Origin: DATDAH01 sp963725155
GTDB lineage: Bacteria > Actinomycetota > Acidimicrobiia > Acidimicrobiales > DATDAH01
Assembly: GCA_963725155.1 (NCBI GenBank)
Contig: CAVRXU010000002.1
Span: 248,001-312,000 of the forward strand
Reading direction: 5' to 3'
Length of the DNA: 64,000 bases
Both the position numbers and the translations under genes were made by a program. Positions 1-7,709 of the stretch are shown in pieces; within the stretch, counting starts at the first letter, position 1; the number at the start of each line of letters is the position of its first letter. The notes under the pieces are model-generated. The model did no database searches, was not told the DNA's origin, and saw only the letters and a list, made by a program, of their open reading frames with translations.

Positions 1-301
1 CAGGGTCCGTACCTGCTCCGTGGTCCGGGCCCGACTCCCGGGCGTGCAGGTCGTCCCATTGCGGCCGGGTCAGCAGCCACGCCCGGGCCAGCGTCGTCGT
101 GGGGACGGTGGCGACGTGGTCGACGTAGGCCCGGCCACCGGTCCAGACCGTGGACGCACCGGCGAAGAACAGCGGGTGACCGATGGTCAGCGGCCGGTCG
201 TCCCGCGGCGGCGAGGGGTCCGGGCCCCGGTCCAGGTAGTGCTGCAGGCGGGCCCGGCTGAGGTTCGAGCCGTACGCCACGTACCAGACGAGTTCGGCCA
301 C
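1..301 (-). CDS. Gamma-glutamylcyclotransferase-like (GGCT/AIG2 fold) protein, 3' end cut by window
   Basis: The reverse strand opens with a GTG codon at 301 and stays open to the window edge, giving about 100 residues. The N-terminus reads VAELVWYVAYGSNLSR. The YGSNL motif near residue 10 is the nucleotide-like binding loop of the GGCT/AIG2 family, and later text (TRPQWDDLHARES) also suits that family. Family members cleave gamma-glutamyl dipeptides or act on related amides; the substrate cannot be told here. It diverges from the sulfatase-like gene at 342. The catalytic Glu would lie further downstream and is not in the window. The family call is fairly safe, the exact start less so. Confidence 0.7.
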   Translation of the reverse strand, partial: MAELVWYVAYGSNLSRARLQHYLDRGPDPSPPRDDRPLTIGHPLFFAGASTVWTGGRAYVDHVATVPTTTLARAWLLTRPQWDDLHARESGPDHGAGTDP

Positions 302-341
302 AGCCCGTGTGGTAGCACCCCGGAGGACGAAAGGGGGACCC

Positions 342-1613
342 ATGGCCGACCTGTTGGCGCTGTCGGAGCGGGTCATCGACCACGGCGAGTACGCGGGACC
401 TGGGTCGGTCAACCGGATCACGACCGAACTGTCGGAGGTGGCCGACGGGCTGGCGGTGGTCGAGTCCTTCTCCCACGTCGTGGCGTTCCGCACCGACGAG
501 GGCCTCGTCCTCTTCGACACCAGCCTGGACAGCCTGGCCCCGGCCTGCCTGGCTTCGCTCCGGGGCTGGTCCGACGCCCCCGTCCGAGCGATCGTCTACA
601 CCCATGGGCACCGCGATCACGCGGCCGGGACCCGCACCTACCTGGACGAAGCCGAGGCCCAGGGCGATCCCCGGCCGCAGATCGTCGGCCACGAGAACGT
701 GGCCCACCGCTTCGATCGCTACGAGCTGACCGACGGCTACAACGCAATCATCAACGCCCGACAGTTCGGTGATCGGGGCAATCTGGGCCGAGCCGCCGGG
801 GGCTTCTTCGCCGACTGGGTTCGACCCGATCGCAGCTACCGCTCCGAGGACACGCTGACCTACGGCGGCTCCGAGTTCGCGCTCCACCACGGCAAGGGCG
901 AGACCGACGACCACACATGGACCTGGGTGCCCGAGCACCGCGCCGTCTGTGCCGGCGACTTCTTCATCTGGGTGTTTCCGAACGCCGGCAACCCCCAGAA
1001 GGCTCAGCGCTACCCGCGGGAGTGGGTGGACGCCCTCCGGGCGATGGCGGCTACGGATCCCGATCTCTTCCTCCCTGCGCACGGACTGCCGATCGCGGGA
1101 AAGGAGCGCATCCAGCGGGTGCTGTACGGCGTGGCCGACACTCTCGAAGCTCTGGTTCGCGAGGTCCTCGAGCGCATGAACGTGGGCCAGGCCCTGGACG
1201 CCATCGTCCACGAGGTGCGGGTGCCCCAGGCCGTCCTCGACCAGCCCTGGATGCAACCCGTCTACGACGAGCCCGAGTTCGTGGTCCGCAACATCTGGCG
1301 CCTCTACGGCGGCTGGTACGACGGCAATCCGGCTCGCCTCAAGCCGCCGCCCGACTCGGACCTGGCCCGAGAGGTGGCTGCCCTCGCCGGTGGGGTCGAC
1401 GCCCTCGTACGCCGGGTGAGCGAGTTGGCGGCCGCCGGTGACCTCCGCCTGGCCGCCCAGGTCGCGGAATGGGCCGTGCAGGCCGCACCGCAGGATGCCT
1501 CCGCCCACGGGGCCCGGGCCGAGATCTACGCCGCCCGACGGGCAGAGGAGCCGTCGCTCATGGCCAAGGGCATCTTCGGCGCCGCCGAACGCGAAAGCCG
1601 TCCCTCGGGCTGA
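342..1613 (+). CDS. Alkyl-sulfatase-like metallo-beta-lactamase-fold hydrolase
   Basis: The 423-residue product carries the MBL metal motif THGHRDHAAG (H88, H90, D92, H93) and a downstream HHGKGETDDH segment typical of SdsA1/BDS1-type alkyl sulfatases. Around residues 320-345 the text VRNIWRLYGGWYDGNPARL matches the alkyl-sulfatase dimerisation region, and an alanine-rich helical tail follows. The ATG at 342 is preferred over an upstream in-frame start because it has an AAAGGGGGA ribosome site seven bases ahead. The family hydrolyses long-chain sulfate esters at a two-zinc centre. No signal peptide is seen, so it is probably cytoplasmic. Exact substrate is unknown; some relatives are annotated only as MBL-fold hydrolases. 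Confidence 0.8.
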   Translation: MADLLALSERVIDHGEYAGPGSVNRITTELSEVADGLAVVESFSHVVAFRTDEGLVLFDTSLDSLAPACLASLRGWSDAPVRAIVYTHGHRDHAAGTRTYLDEAEAQGDPRPQIVGHENVAHRFDRYELTDGYNAIINARQFGDRGNLGRAAGGFFADWVRPDRSYRSEDTLTYGGSEFALHHGKGETDDHTWTWVPEHRAVCAGDFFIWVFPNAGNPQKAQRYPREWVDALRAMAATDPDLFLPAHGLPIAGKERIQRVLYGVADTLEALVREVLERMNVGQALDAIVHEVRVPQAVLDQPWMQPVYDEPEFVVRNIWRLYGGWYDGNPARLKPPPDSDLAREVAALAGGVDALVRRVSELAAAGDLRLAAQVAEWAVQAAPQDASAHGARAEIYAARRAEEPSLMAKGIFGAAERESRPSG

Positions 1614-1659
1614 CGCGGACGGCCGGACCTTCTGCTCAAGTCCCCCTGGCAGATGCCGA

Positions 1660-1675
1660 CCCTTGACCTAGGTCA
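1660..1675 (+). promoter_or_regulatory. Promoter-like element with a 12-bp perfect palindrome
   Basis: The string CCCTTGACCTAGGTCA holds a TTGACC -35-like hexamer and the perfect palindrome TGACCTAGGTCA. It lies 27 bases before the DivIVA-like gene at 1703. The first ten bases recur exactly at 5538-5547 upstream of the paralogue, which suggests shared control. Confidence 0.4.
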
Positions 1676-1702
1676 TTCGACCTGATCCAGGAGACACGCA
1701 CC

Positions 1703-2635
1703 ATGTCCGACGCCATCGCACCCGTTCCGATCAGCGACGAGACCACTCGTCGGCTGTTCGGTGAGCCCAGCTTTCGGGTCACCAAGCGGGGCGGGTACGA
1801 CCCTGGTGACGTGGCCGAGTTCCTGGGCGGCCTGGGCAGCCAGATGCTCCACCTCATCGGTCGACTGCGCAAGGCCGAGTCCGATGTCGACGTCCTGACG
1901 ACCGAGCTGGACCACTGGCAGGCCCGAACCCGGGACGCCGAAGCGACCCGCGAGACATTCGAGCGCACCCTCGCCCTGGCCGAGGACACGGCCAACGCCA
2001 CCGTGGCCGACGCCCGCCACCGGGCCGCCGGCGTCATGACCAACGCCGAGGCGACCGCCGACGAGCTGATCGGTCAGGCCCGCCACCAGTCCTTCACCAT
2101 GGTCGAGCAGGCCAGGGACGCGGCTCAGCGGTGCTACGCCGACGAGCGCATGAAGGTGCGCGAGGAGTGGCAGCGGGTCCAGGACGAGTCCGCGCAGCTC
2201 GAGACCCTCCGTCTCGCCGTGGCCGCCGAGACCATGGCCCTCGAAGAGGTCCGCAACCAGCTTCGGACCCGCATCCGCATGGCCGCCGCCGAGATGCTGA
2301 ACGTGGCTGAGAGCCCCGGCTGCCTGGGTCAGCCTGTGACCCGGGGCATGCCGGAGAGGCCGCACCCTCTGGCCCCGTCGGACCCCGCCCAGATGCCTGT
2401 GGCGCCCACCGTCAGCGCCGCGGCAACCGACCATGTCCTGGAAGCTGCCGCCGCGGCCGTGGCCAACCCGGTCGTGACGCCCCCGCCCGAGCCGCCCGAG
2501 ATCACCCCTCCGGCCATCGAGCCCATCGGGGTGGGCGAGGGCTTCGGCAACCCGTCCGCTGACGCCGCCTTCGAGCGCTTCATGTCCGAGGACATCGACG
2601 ACGAGCCCAGCCGGGAGTGGATTCTCGCCGGCTAG
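1703..2635 (+). CDS. DivIVA-like coiled-coil protein A
   Basis: The protein has 310 residues. Residues about 20-45 (SFRVTKRGGYDPGDVAEFL) resemble the membrane-binding DivIVA/Wag31 N-terminus, where 'GYDxxDVxxFL' is diagnostic. A long coiled coil follows to about residue 200 (alternating E/A/R/Q helix), then a Pro/Ala-rich linker (about 215-285) and a conserved tail, FERFMSEDIDDEPSREWILAG. The tail and the N-terminal motif recur in the gene at 5608, so the two are paralogues. A GGAG ribosome site sits nine bases before the ATG. DivIVA proteins organise polar growth or division in actinobacteria; the role of this divergent member is inferred. It is not the canonical wag31, which would sit beside ftsZ/sepF. 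Confidence 0.7.
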   Translation: MSDAIAPVPISDETTRRLFGEPSFRVTKRGGYDPGDVAEFLGGLGSQMLHLIGRLRKAESDVDVLTTELDHWQARTRDAEATRETFERTLALAEDTANATVADARHRAAGVMTNAEATADELIGQARHQSFTMVEQARDAAQRCYADERMKVREEWQRVQDESAQLETLRLAVAAETMALEEVRNQLRTRIRMAAAEMLNVAESPGCLGQPVTRGMPERPHPLAPSDPAQMPVAPTVSAAATDHVLEAAAAAVANPVVTPPPEPPEITPPAIEPIGVGEGFGNPSADAAFERFMSEDIDDEPSREWILAG

Positions 2636-2648
2636 CCCGTCACCTCGC

Positions 2649-2686
2649 TCCGCCTTCGCTCCGCCGGCTCCGCCGAAGCGGCGGGT
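2649..2686. terminator. Possible GC-rich hairpin between convergent genes
   Basis: The stretch between the stop at 2635 and the convergent stop at 2734 contains an imperfect inverted repeat, CCGCCTTCG paired with CGAAGCGGCGG. There is no T-tract. Position between converging genes supports a terminator; the sequence alone is weak. Confidence 0.35.
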
Positions 2687-2733
2687 CGAAGGCGCTGCTC
2701 CGCCCACCCCGCAGCGTCATGCCGCGGCCCCGA

Positions 2734-3570
2734 TCAGGCGGGGTTCAACGAGACCAGGGTCCTGATCTGGTCCAGCACCTGGCCGTAAGCGGGGTGGTGG
2801 ATGTCGATGAGCTGGAAGTGGCCGGCGTTGGGCACGGTCACCAACGTCACCGGGTCGCCGGCGGCCTCCGCCGCGGCGGCGTAGCCCTCGGACTGCCGGA
2901 CCGGGACGATGTCGTCGTCCTCCCCGTGGACCAGGCTCTGGCGCCGGCCCGTGGGCAGGCGCTCCAGCGGTGAGGCGTCCTGGTAGCGCCGGCTGACCTC
3001 CGTTGGTGATCCGCCGAGCAGTCGGGCACAGGCCCCGGCCAACAGGTCCTCCTGCACGCAGGCCTCGAGATCGGTGAACCCGGCCAGGGACAAGTAGCCC
3101 CGAGGTTCGATGTCGCCGTCCCGACCCGCGGCCCACAGGGCGAGCGTCCCGCCGGCAGAGTGGCCGACGACGACGACCACCTCGGGATCGACGGGGTGGT
3201 CGTCGGCCAACGTGTTCACGTGGTCGATGGCGGCCGCCACGTCCTCGAACGTGCCGGGCCACCCGCCGCCGGCTTCGCCGACCCGGCGATACTCGACGTT
3301 CCAGACGGCGTAGCCCTCCCGGCGCAGGTCCCGGGCCACCGGGCGGACGAGCGAGAGGTCTTCGCCGGTCTCCCAGGCCCCCCCATGGATCAGCACCACG
3401 GTGCCGCGCGGGTCGTCGCTGGGCAGGTAGAGATCACCGAACTGGGAGGGGGCGTCGCCGTAGGCGATGCGCTCGGGGCCGTCGTCGTCGAAGAAGCCGC
3501 AGCCGACGGCGGTGCCGGCGACGACGCCGACCGCGCCGGCGAGCAGGAATTGACGACGGGAAAGGCTCAC
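2734..3570 (-). CDS. Secreted lipoprotein alpha/beta hydrolase (esterase)
   Basis: The 278-residue protein begins MSLSRRQFLLAGAVGVV. It has a twin-arginine-like SRRQF start, a hydrophobic stretch and a lipobox-like TAVGC near residue 24, so it is probably an exported lipoprotein. The catalytic parts follow in order: oxyanion motif HGGAW (about 62), nucleophile elbow GHSAGG (about 137), an acid loop HGEDDDIVP and a late histidine in NAGHFQLID. This pattern is that of BD-FAE-like or kynurenine-formamidase-like carboxylesterases. The start is GTG, ten bases after the stop of the LLM gene at 3580, so the two are likely co-transcribed. Substrate unknown. Confidence 0.75.
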   Translation of the reverse strand: MSLSRRQFLLAGAVGVVAGTAVGCGFFDDDGPERIAYGDAPSQFGDLYLPSDDPRGTVVLIHGGAWETGEDLSLVRPVARDLRREGYAVWNVEYRRVGEAGGGWPGTFEDVAAAIDHVNTLADDHPVDPEVVVVVGHSAGGTLALWAAGRDGDIEPRGYLSLAGFTDLEACVQEDLLAGACARLLGGSPTEVSRRYQDASPLERLPTGRRQSLVHGEDDDIVPVRQSEGYAAAAEAAGDPVTLVTVPNAGHFQLIDIHHPAYGQVLDQIRTLVSLNPA

Positions 3571-3579
3571 CCGGTCGTG

Positions 3580-4482
3580 TTACCCCGCGGCGACGAGCCG
3601 ACGAACCTCGGCCAGTCGCTCGAGAGACGCGATGGCGTCCACCTGGTCGAAGGAGAGCTGGCGGACGACGATCTCGTCGAAGCCCCGCTCGCCGAGGCTG
3701 AGGAAGCGCTCCGCCACCTGCTCGGCCGTGCCCGTGACCAGGGCGGTGAGGTCGAAGCCCCGGTAGCCCTTCTGCTCCAAGGGCTCCCGGAGCCGGGCCA
3801 CGTCGGCCTCGTCGGCGCCGACGTAGATGTCCCGGCGCAGCGGACGGCACGGCGGCTCGACTCCGTGGTCCAGGTACTGGGCCAGCTTCTGTTCGGCGTC
3901 GATGTCGGTCAGCTCTGGCCCGGCGTACCAGGTGTCGCCCAGGCGGGCGGCCCGGGCGAGGGCCTTGGGCCCTGCCCCGCCGATCCAGATCTCCACCGGC
4001 TCCGGCGGCGTCGGGCTGATCCGGGCCTGGCGCAGGCCCCACGGCCCTTCAGGGTCGTCCACGACCTCGCCGGCCAGCAGCGCCCGGATGGCGGCCAGGG
4101 CCGCCTCGAATCGGGCGCCCCGTCCGGCCAGGGTGATCCCCATCGGGCCGAACTGGTCTTCGCCTCCGCCGATGGCGCACTGGAACACGAAGGGTCCGGG
4201 GCCGAGGGCGGCCAGCGTGCCGATCTGCTCGGCCACCACCAGGGGGTGCCACAGGGGCAGCAGGTAGAGGGCGCCGTAGCGCCGGTCGGGCCACTCGGCG
4301 ACGAGGCGGCCCAGGATCGGCGAGTTCTGGTAGTAGGGCACGCCCGTGGCGTGGTGGTCGCCGACGTACAGCCCTTCGAGACCGGCGGCGTACGCCGCCC
4401 GCGCCCGATCGATCATCTGGGCCGCCCCGGCTCGGACGTCGTCGACCAGATAGGTGCTCGAGAGGGATGTGGTCACCCGCAT
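3580..4482 (-). CDS. LLM-class flavin (F420/FMN)-dependent oxidoreductase
   Basis: The protein of 300 residues has the bacterial-luciferase TIM-barrel pattern. There is an early YVGDHHATG, a mid HPLVVAEQIGTLAALGPGP, then GRGARFEAALAAIRALLAGE and IWIGGAGPKALARAARLGDTW, the phosphate-binding and substrate-loop signatures of the family. In actinobacteria such proteins use F420 or FMN; the cofactor cannot be fixed from sequence alone. A CATACT hexamer lies six bases before the ATG and may be its own leaderless promoter. The esterase at 3570 follows after nine bases. Confidence 0.8.
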   Translation of the reverse strand: MRVTTSLSSTYLVDDVRAGAAQMIDRARAAYAAGLEGLYVGDHHATGVPYYQNSPILGRLVAEWPDRRYGALYLLPLWHPLVVAEQIGTLAALGPGPFVFQCAIGGGEDQFGPMGITLAGRGARFEAALAAIRALLAGEVVDDPEGPWGLRQARISPTPPEPVEIWIGGAGPKALARAARLGDTWYAGPELTDIDAEQKLAQYLDHGVEPPCRPLRRDIYVGADEADVARLREPLEQKGYRGFDLTALVTGTAEQVAERFLSLGERGFDEIVVRQLSFDQVDAIASLERLAEVRRLVAAG

Positions 4483-4500
4483 CGGGCCAGTATGGCCCTG

Positions 4501-4610
4501 GTTCTGGTTGCACTTCCCCGCGACGGACCGCGGCGGGCTGCAACCGGAACGATCGGTTCTGGTTGCACTTCCCCGCGACGGACCGCGGCGGGCTGCAACC
4601 GGAACGATCG
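4501..4610. repeat. Two exact tandem copies of a 55-bp near-palindrome
   Basis: The 55-base unit at 4501-4555 is repeated without change at 4556-4610. Each unit is itself an imperfect inverted repeat. Arm GTTCTGGTTGCA (first 12 bases) pairs with TGCAACCGGAAC with one mismatch, and the GC-rich inner part pairs partly. It lies directly after the stop of the DUF4328 gene (minus strand) and before the LLM gene. It could be a doubled terminator or a REP-like element. Confidence 0.9.
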
Positions 4611-4611
4611 G

Positions 4612-5505
4612 TCAGACAGGGTCAGTGGCCTGCTCGCCGTCCCTGCTGACGTGTTCGGTCCACAGCCGACCGTCCCAGTAGCGCAGGTCGTAGCGGCCCG
4701 TCGGATCGGGGTGCCACGCCGGTGGGGACAGGGGACGGGCGGCCGCCGCCCAGTCCGCCGGCATTTCGATCTGGGCGGCGCCGAGCTGGGAGACGGCCTC
4801 GGCCTGGCGCCGGGTCAGGCCCACAACGGTCGCCGCCGCGAGGGTGGCGGCCACGATCATCAGGAGCTGACCGGCGACGAAGAGGCTCACGCCGAAGTGC
4901 ACCTCGTCGATCCGGCCGAGGAGGTCGGCGACGGTGATGTCCCCTTGGGGGTCGTCGGACTGGCCGGCCATCGTGAAGCCCACGAAGGTCAGCGCCTGGG
5001 CGCCCACGTACGCCACCCACCAGCACCAGATCTGGATGTGGGCGGGGACCTGGCGCCAGCGCGGGTCGCCCCTGGGGATCGTGCCGTCAGCCCCTTTCCA
5101 CAACTGCTGGACCAGCAGGCCGGGGATGACCAGGCTGGCCAGGGGCACGAACCAACCGCCGATGGCCCAACCGGGGGCGAGTGCGCCCGGGCGGCCGAAG
5201 CTCTGGTTGTTCTTCGCCGCCCGCCACAGCCAGACGATGAAGAGGACACCGATGCCGGCGAGGGCCAGGAAGTACACCGCGGCGCCGCCGAAGAAGGCGT
5301 CGACCTCGCTCCCCGCCTCGGCCTGGGGGCTGAGGGCCTCGGCCGGTACTTCGTCCAGGGCCGCCCGCATGCGCACGGCCAGGTAGGCCAGCGCCGCCGA
5401 CAGCACAGCGGCCAGCAGGAGCAGGACCCGCAACGCGTTGGCCAGCCCACCGAGCTCGGCCGTGGCGGGCTCCGCCGGGCCCGTTGGCGTCGACCAGTCG
5501 CTCAC
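4612..5505 (-). CDS. DUF4328 membrane protein with C-terminal DUF2510 domain
   Basis: This 297-residue integral membrane protein has about five to six hydrophobic segments, beginning LANALRVLLLLAAVLSAALA and including AVYFLALAGIGVLFIVWLW. The core W-RAAKNNQSFG text and the repeated aromatic membrane segments match DUF4328. The C-terminus (about 265-290: WHPDPTGRYDLRYWDGRLW) is a DUF2510 motif, common on actinobacterial membrane proteins. A GTG start at 5505 is chosen because TACCGT sits seven bases upstream; an earlier start has no such signal. No enzymatic role is known for these domains. Its 3' end runs into the tandem 55-bp palindromes. Confidence 0.75.
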   Translation of the reverse strand: MSDWSTPTGPAEPATAELGGLANALRVLLLLAAVLSAALAYLAVRMRAALDEVPAEALSPQAEAGSEVDAFFGGAAVYFLALAGIGVLFIVWLWRAAKNNQSFGRPGALAPGWAIGGWFVPLASLVIPGLLVQQLWKGADGTIPRGDPRWRQVPAHIQIWCWWVAYVGAQALTFVGFTMAGQSDDPQGDITVADLLGRIDEVHFGVSLFVAGQLLMIVAATLAAATVVGLTRRQAEAVSQLGAAQIEMPADWAAAARPLSPPAWHPDPTGRYDLRYWDGRLWTEHVSRDGEQATDPV

Positions 5506-5512
5506 CGAGGCG

Positions 5513-5518
5513 ACGGTA
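5513..5518 (-). promoter_or_regulatory. Leaderless -10 element TACCGT
   Basis: TACCGT lies seven bases before the GTG at 5505 on the minus strand and fixes the start of the DUF4328 gene. Confidence 0.5.
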
Positions 5519-5537
5519 CTGCCCTCCTGGGCCCCAC

Positions 5538-5547
5538 CCCTTGACCT
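5538..5547 (+). promoter_or_regulatory. Promoter-like CCCTTGACCT shared with 1660
   Basis: These ten bases are identical to 1660-1669 and again precede a DivIVA-like gene. TTGACC could be a -35 hexamer. No convincing -10 is seen. Confidence 0.35.
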
Positions 5548-5607
5548 GGGCGGGCCGGTGGAGTGGACTGTCCGCGGGGAAGCGGGATGAAAGGGCAGGT
5601 GTGGCCA

Positions 5608-6171
5608 ATGGCCACGACCATGACCGACCCCCGCCAGAACACGGCGCTCCCCGAGGTGGCCGGGCCGCAACGACCGCAGCTGCGCGTGACGCGTCACGGC
5701 TATGACCCGGCGGACGTCCATGCCCTGCTGGCCTCTGCCCGGACCCGACTGGTGGCCCTGGCCGACCGCATCCGGCGGGCTGAGGCGGCCAACGTCGTCC
5801 TCGTGGCCGAGGCCAGGGCGTGGAAGGAGCGGGCCCGCGCGGCGGAGTCGGACCGGCGCCGTCTCGAGGACGCCCTCGCGGCAGCCGAGGCCACCGTGGC
5901 CACATCCATCGCCGAGGTGCAGATCCGGGCCGACCACCTCGTCGAGCGGGCTCGCTGTGAGGCGGAGCACCTGACGCTCCGGGCCAGGGAGGCCGCCCGT
6001 CGCGTCCACGAGGAGATCGAGCTGGAGCGCACGGCCCACGAGGCCACGGCGCTGGTCGCCGACGACCTCGGCCTCGACGTCGACCTGGAGGCCGACCGCG
6101 TGTTCTCGCGGTTCATGTCGGACGAGATCGCCGACGAGCCGTCGAGGGAGTGGGTCATCGGCAGGGCCTAA
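5608..6171 (+). CDS. DivIVA-like coiled-coil protein B (paralogue of 1703-2635)
   Basis: The 187-residue protein has the DivIVA-type N-terminal motif LRVTRHGYDPADVHALL. An uninterrupted Ala/Arg/Glu coiled coil follows to about residue 155, then the tail VFSRFMSDEIADEPSREWVIGRA. The linker present in the 310-residue paralogue is missing. The start is unsure: ATG 5608 has GGGCAGG eight bases ahead, while an in-frame ATG at 5587 adds seven residues. Its stop codon overlaps the promoter hexamer of the sulfatase at 6182, so the two are tightly packed. A scaffold role at the cell envelope is inferred from the family. Confidence 0.65.
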   Translation: MATTMTDPRQNTALPEVAGPQRPQLRVTRHGYDPADVHALLASARTRLVALADRIRRAEAANVVLVAEARAWKERARAAESDRRRLEDALAAAEATVATSIAEVQIRADHLVERARCEAEHLTLRAREAARRVHEEIELERTAHEATALVADDLGLDVDLEADRVFSRFMSDEIADEPSREWVIGRA

Positions 6172-6174
6172 CGT
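6169..6174 (+). promoter_or_regulatory. Leaderless -10 element TAACGT overlapping a stop codon
   Basis: TAACGT includes the TAA stop of the preceding gene and ends seven bases before the GTG at 6182. The sulfatase could therefore be transcribed on its own. Confidence 0.45.
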
Positions 6175-6181
6175 CCCGGCC

Positions 6182-7705
6182 GTGACGGCCACCGAGTTCG
6201 ACCCCATCGCGTCACCGACGACCCGCCTGGCGGAGCATCGGGAGCCGCAGTTCGTCCACGATGACCAGGTGGCCGACGCCACCACCCGGCTGACCCGCTT
6301 CCGCGCACGGAGCGGCGGCCGAGGTCCCAACCTGCTGGTCGTCCTCATGGACGACGTGGGCTGGGGCGACTTCGGTTGTTATGGGGGCGGGGTGGCCGTG
6401 GGGGCCCCGACACCCAACATCGACCGCCTCGCCCGCCGGGGTCTGCTGATGACCTCGTGCTACTCCGAGCCGTCGTGCACACCCAGTCGGGCGTCGATGC
6501 TCACCGGCCGCCTGCCGATGCGCCACGGACTACAGCGCCCACCGATGTACGGCGAGCCCGGCGGCCTCCAGGGCGAGGTCACCCTGGCCGAGCTCCTGTC
6601 CGATGCCGGCTACGTGACCCAGGCCGTGGGCAAGTGGCACCTGGGGGAGAACATCGAGTCCCAGCCCCAGAACGTGGGCTTCGACGACTTCTACGGGTTC
6701 CTGTCCGTCTCGGACATGTACAGCGAGTGGCGCGACCCCCATTTCTTCCCGGAGGTGGTGTACTCCCAGGCCCGCACGGACTGGATCGAGAACATGCCGT
6801 TCAACCGGTGCTTCGTCCACGCCGAGCGGGGGGGCGAGCCCGAGCCGGTCGAGGAGGTGACCATCCCCGTCCTGTCCCTGCTCGACGAGAAGTGGTGCAC
6901 CTACACCGAGGACTTCGTCCGGCGAATGGGCGACGGGGACCAGTCGTGGTTCTGTTACCTCGGCACCCGGGGGGCCCACTTCGACAACTACCCCCACGAC
7001 CGGTTCCTGGGCACCTCTCCGGCCAAGCACCCGTACAAGGACACGATCATCGAGCTGGATGACATCGTGGGCCGCCTCGTCCGGGTCCTGGAGGAGACGG
7101 GCCAGGGCGACGACACGATCATCTTCCTGTCTTCGGACAACGGCCCCCACATGGAGAACTGGCCCGACGCCGCCTTCACCCCGTTCCGCTGTGCCAAGGG
7201 CTCGACCTGGGAGGGGGGCATGCGGGTTCCCGGCATCGCGGTCTGGCCCGGGATGATCGACGCCGACCGCCAGAGCGACGGCTTGTTCTGCTTCACCGAC
7301 CTGCTCCCCACCATGCTCAGCCTGGCGGGGGAGGAGGGTCGCATCCCCGACGACCGCTTCATCGACGGGGTGGACCAGGCCTCGTTCCTGCTCGGACGGG
7401 ACGCGGTGTCCAACCGGAAGTACGTCTGGTACTGGCTGCTCTCGACGCTCTCCGCCGTGCGCTGTGGCGAGTACAAGTTCATGATCGCCTCGACCAGCGA
7501 CGACGACACCGACACCTGGGGCCCGGGGGGCTTCACCGGCGTGACGCAGAACTACACCTACGCCCGCATGTTCAACCTCTACCTGGATCCCAAGGAGCAG
7601 CACAGCTACATGACCCGCAAGATCGCCTACAACGAGGCCTTCCTCACGGGCATCGGCCAGCACCTCCGCAGCTACCGGGACTTCCCCGCCAAGAAGATCA
7701 TCTGA
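6182..7705 (+). CDS. Formylglycine-dependent sulfatase (arylsulfatase family)
   Basis: The 507-residue protein is a type I sulfatase. LLVVLMDDVGWGDFGCYG (about 51-67) supplies the metal-binding Asp pair. CTPSRASMLTGR (C99-R110) is the CxPSR signature in which the Cys is converted to formylglycine. GKWHLGE (about 156-162) and a later SSDNGPHMENW carry the other active-site and calcium ligands. It hydrolyses sulfate esters. No signal peptide is present, which suggests a cytoplasmic enzyme or an unrecognised export route. No sulfatase-modifying enzyme is encoded in the window. The GTG start follows a TAACGT hexamer by seven bases. Its stop lies four bases from a convergent gene. Confidence 0.9.
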   Translation: MTATEFDPIASPTTRLAEHREPQFVHDDQVADATTRLTRFRARSGGRGPNLLVVLMDDVGWGDFGCYGGGVAVGAPTPNIDRLARRGLLMTSCYSEPSCTPSRASMLTGRLPMRHGLQRPPMYGEPGGLQGEVTLAELLSDAGYVTQAVGKWHLGENIESQPQNVGFDDFYGFLSVSDMYSEWRDPHFFPEVVYSQARTDWIENMPFNRCFVHAERGGEPEPVEEVTIPVLSLLDEKWCTYTEDFVRRMGDGDQSWFCYLGTRGAHFDNYPHDRFLGTSPAKHPYKDTIIELDDIVGRLVRVLEETGQGDDTIIFLSSDNGPHMENWPDAAFTPFRCAKGSTWEGGMRVPGIAVWPGMIDADRQSDGLFCFTDLLPTMLSLAGEEGRIPDDRFIDGVDQASFLLGRDAVSNRKYVWYWLLSTLSAVRCGEYKFMIASTSDDDTDTWGPGGFTGVTQNYTYARMFNLYLDPKEQHSYMTRKIAYNEAFLTGIGQHLRSYRDFPAKKII

Positions 7706-7709
7706 CCCG

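Noticed and set aside
3160..5544. 794-codon plus-strand frame opposite the esterase, LLM and DUF4328 genes
   Set aside because: Low-complexity composition, and it reads through the tandem repeats; the minus-strand proteins have clear motifs.
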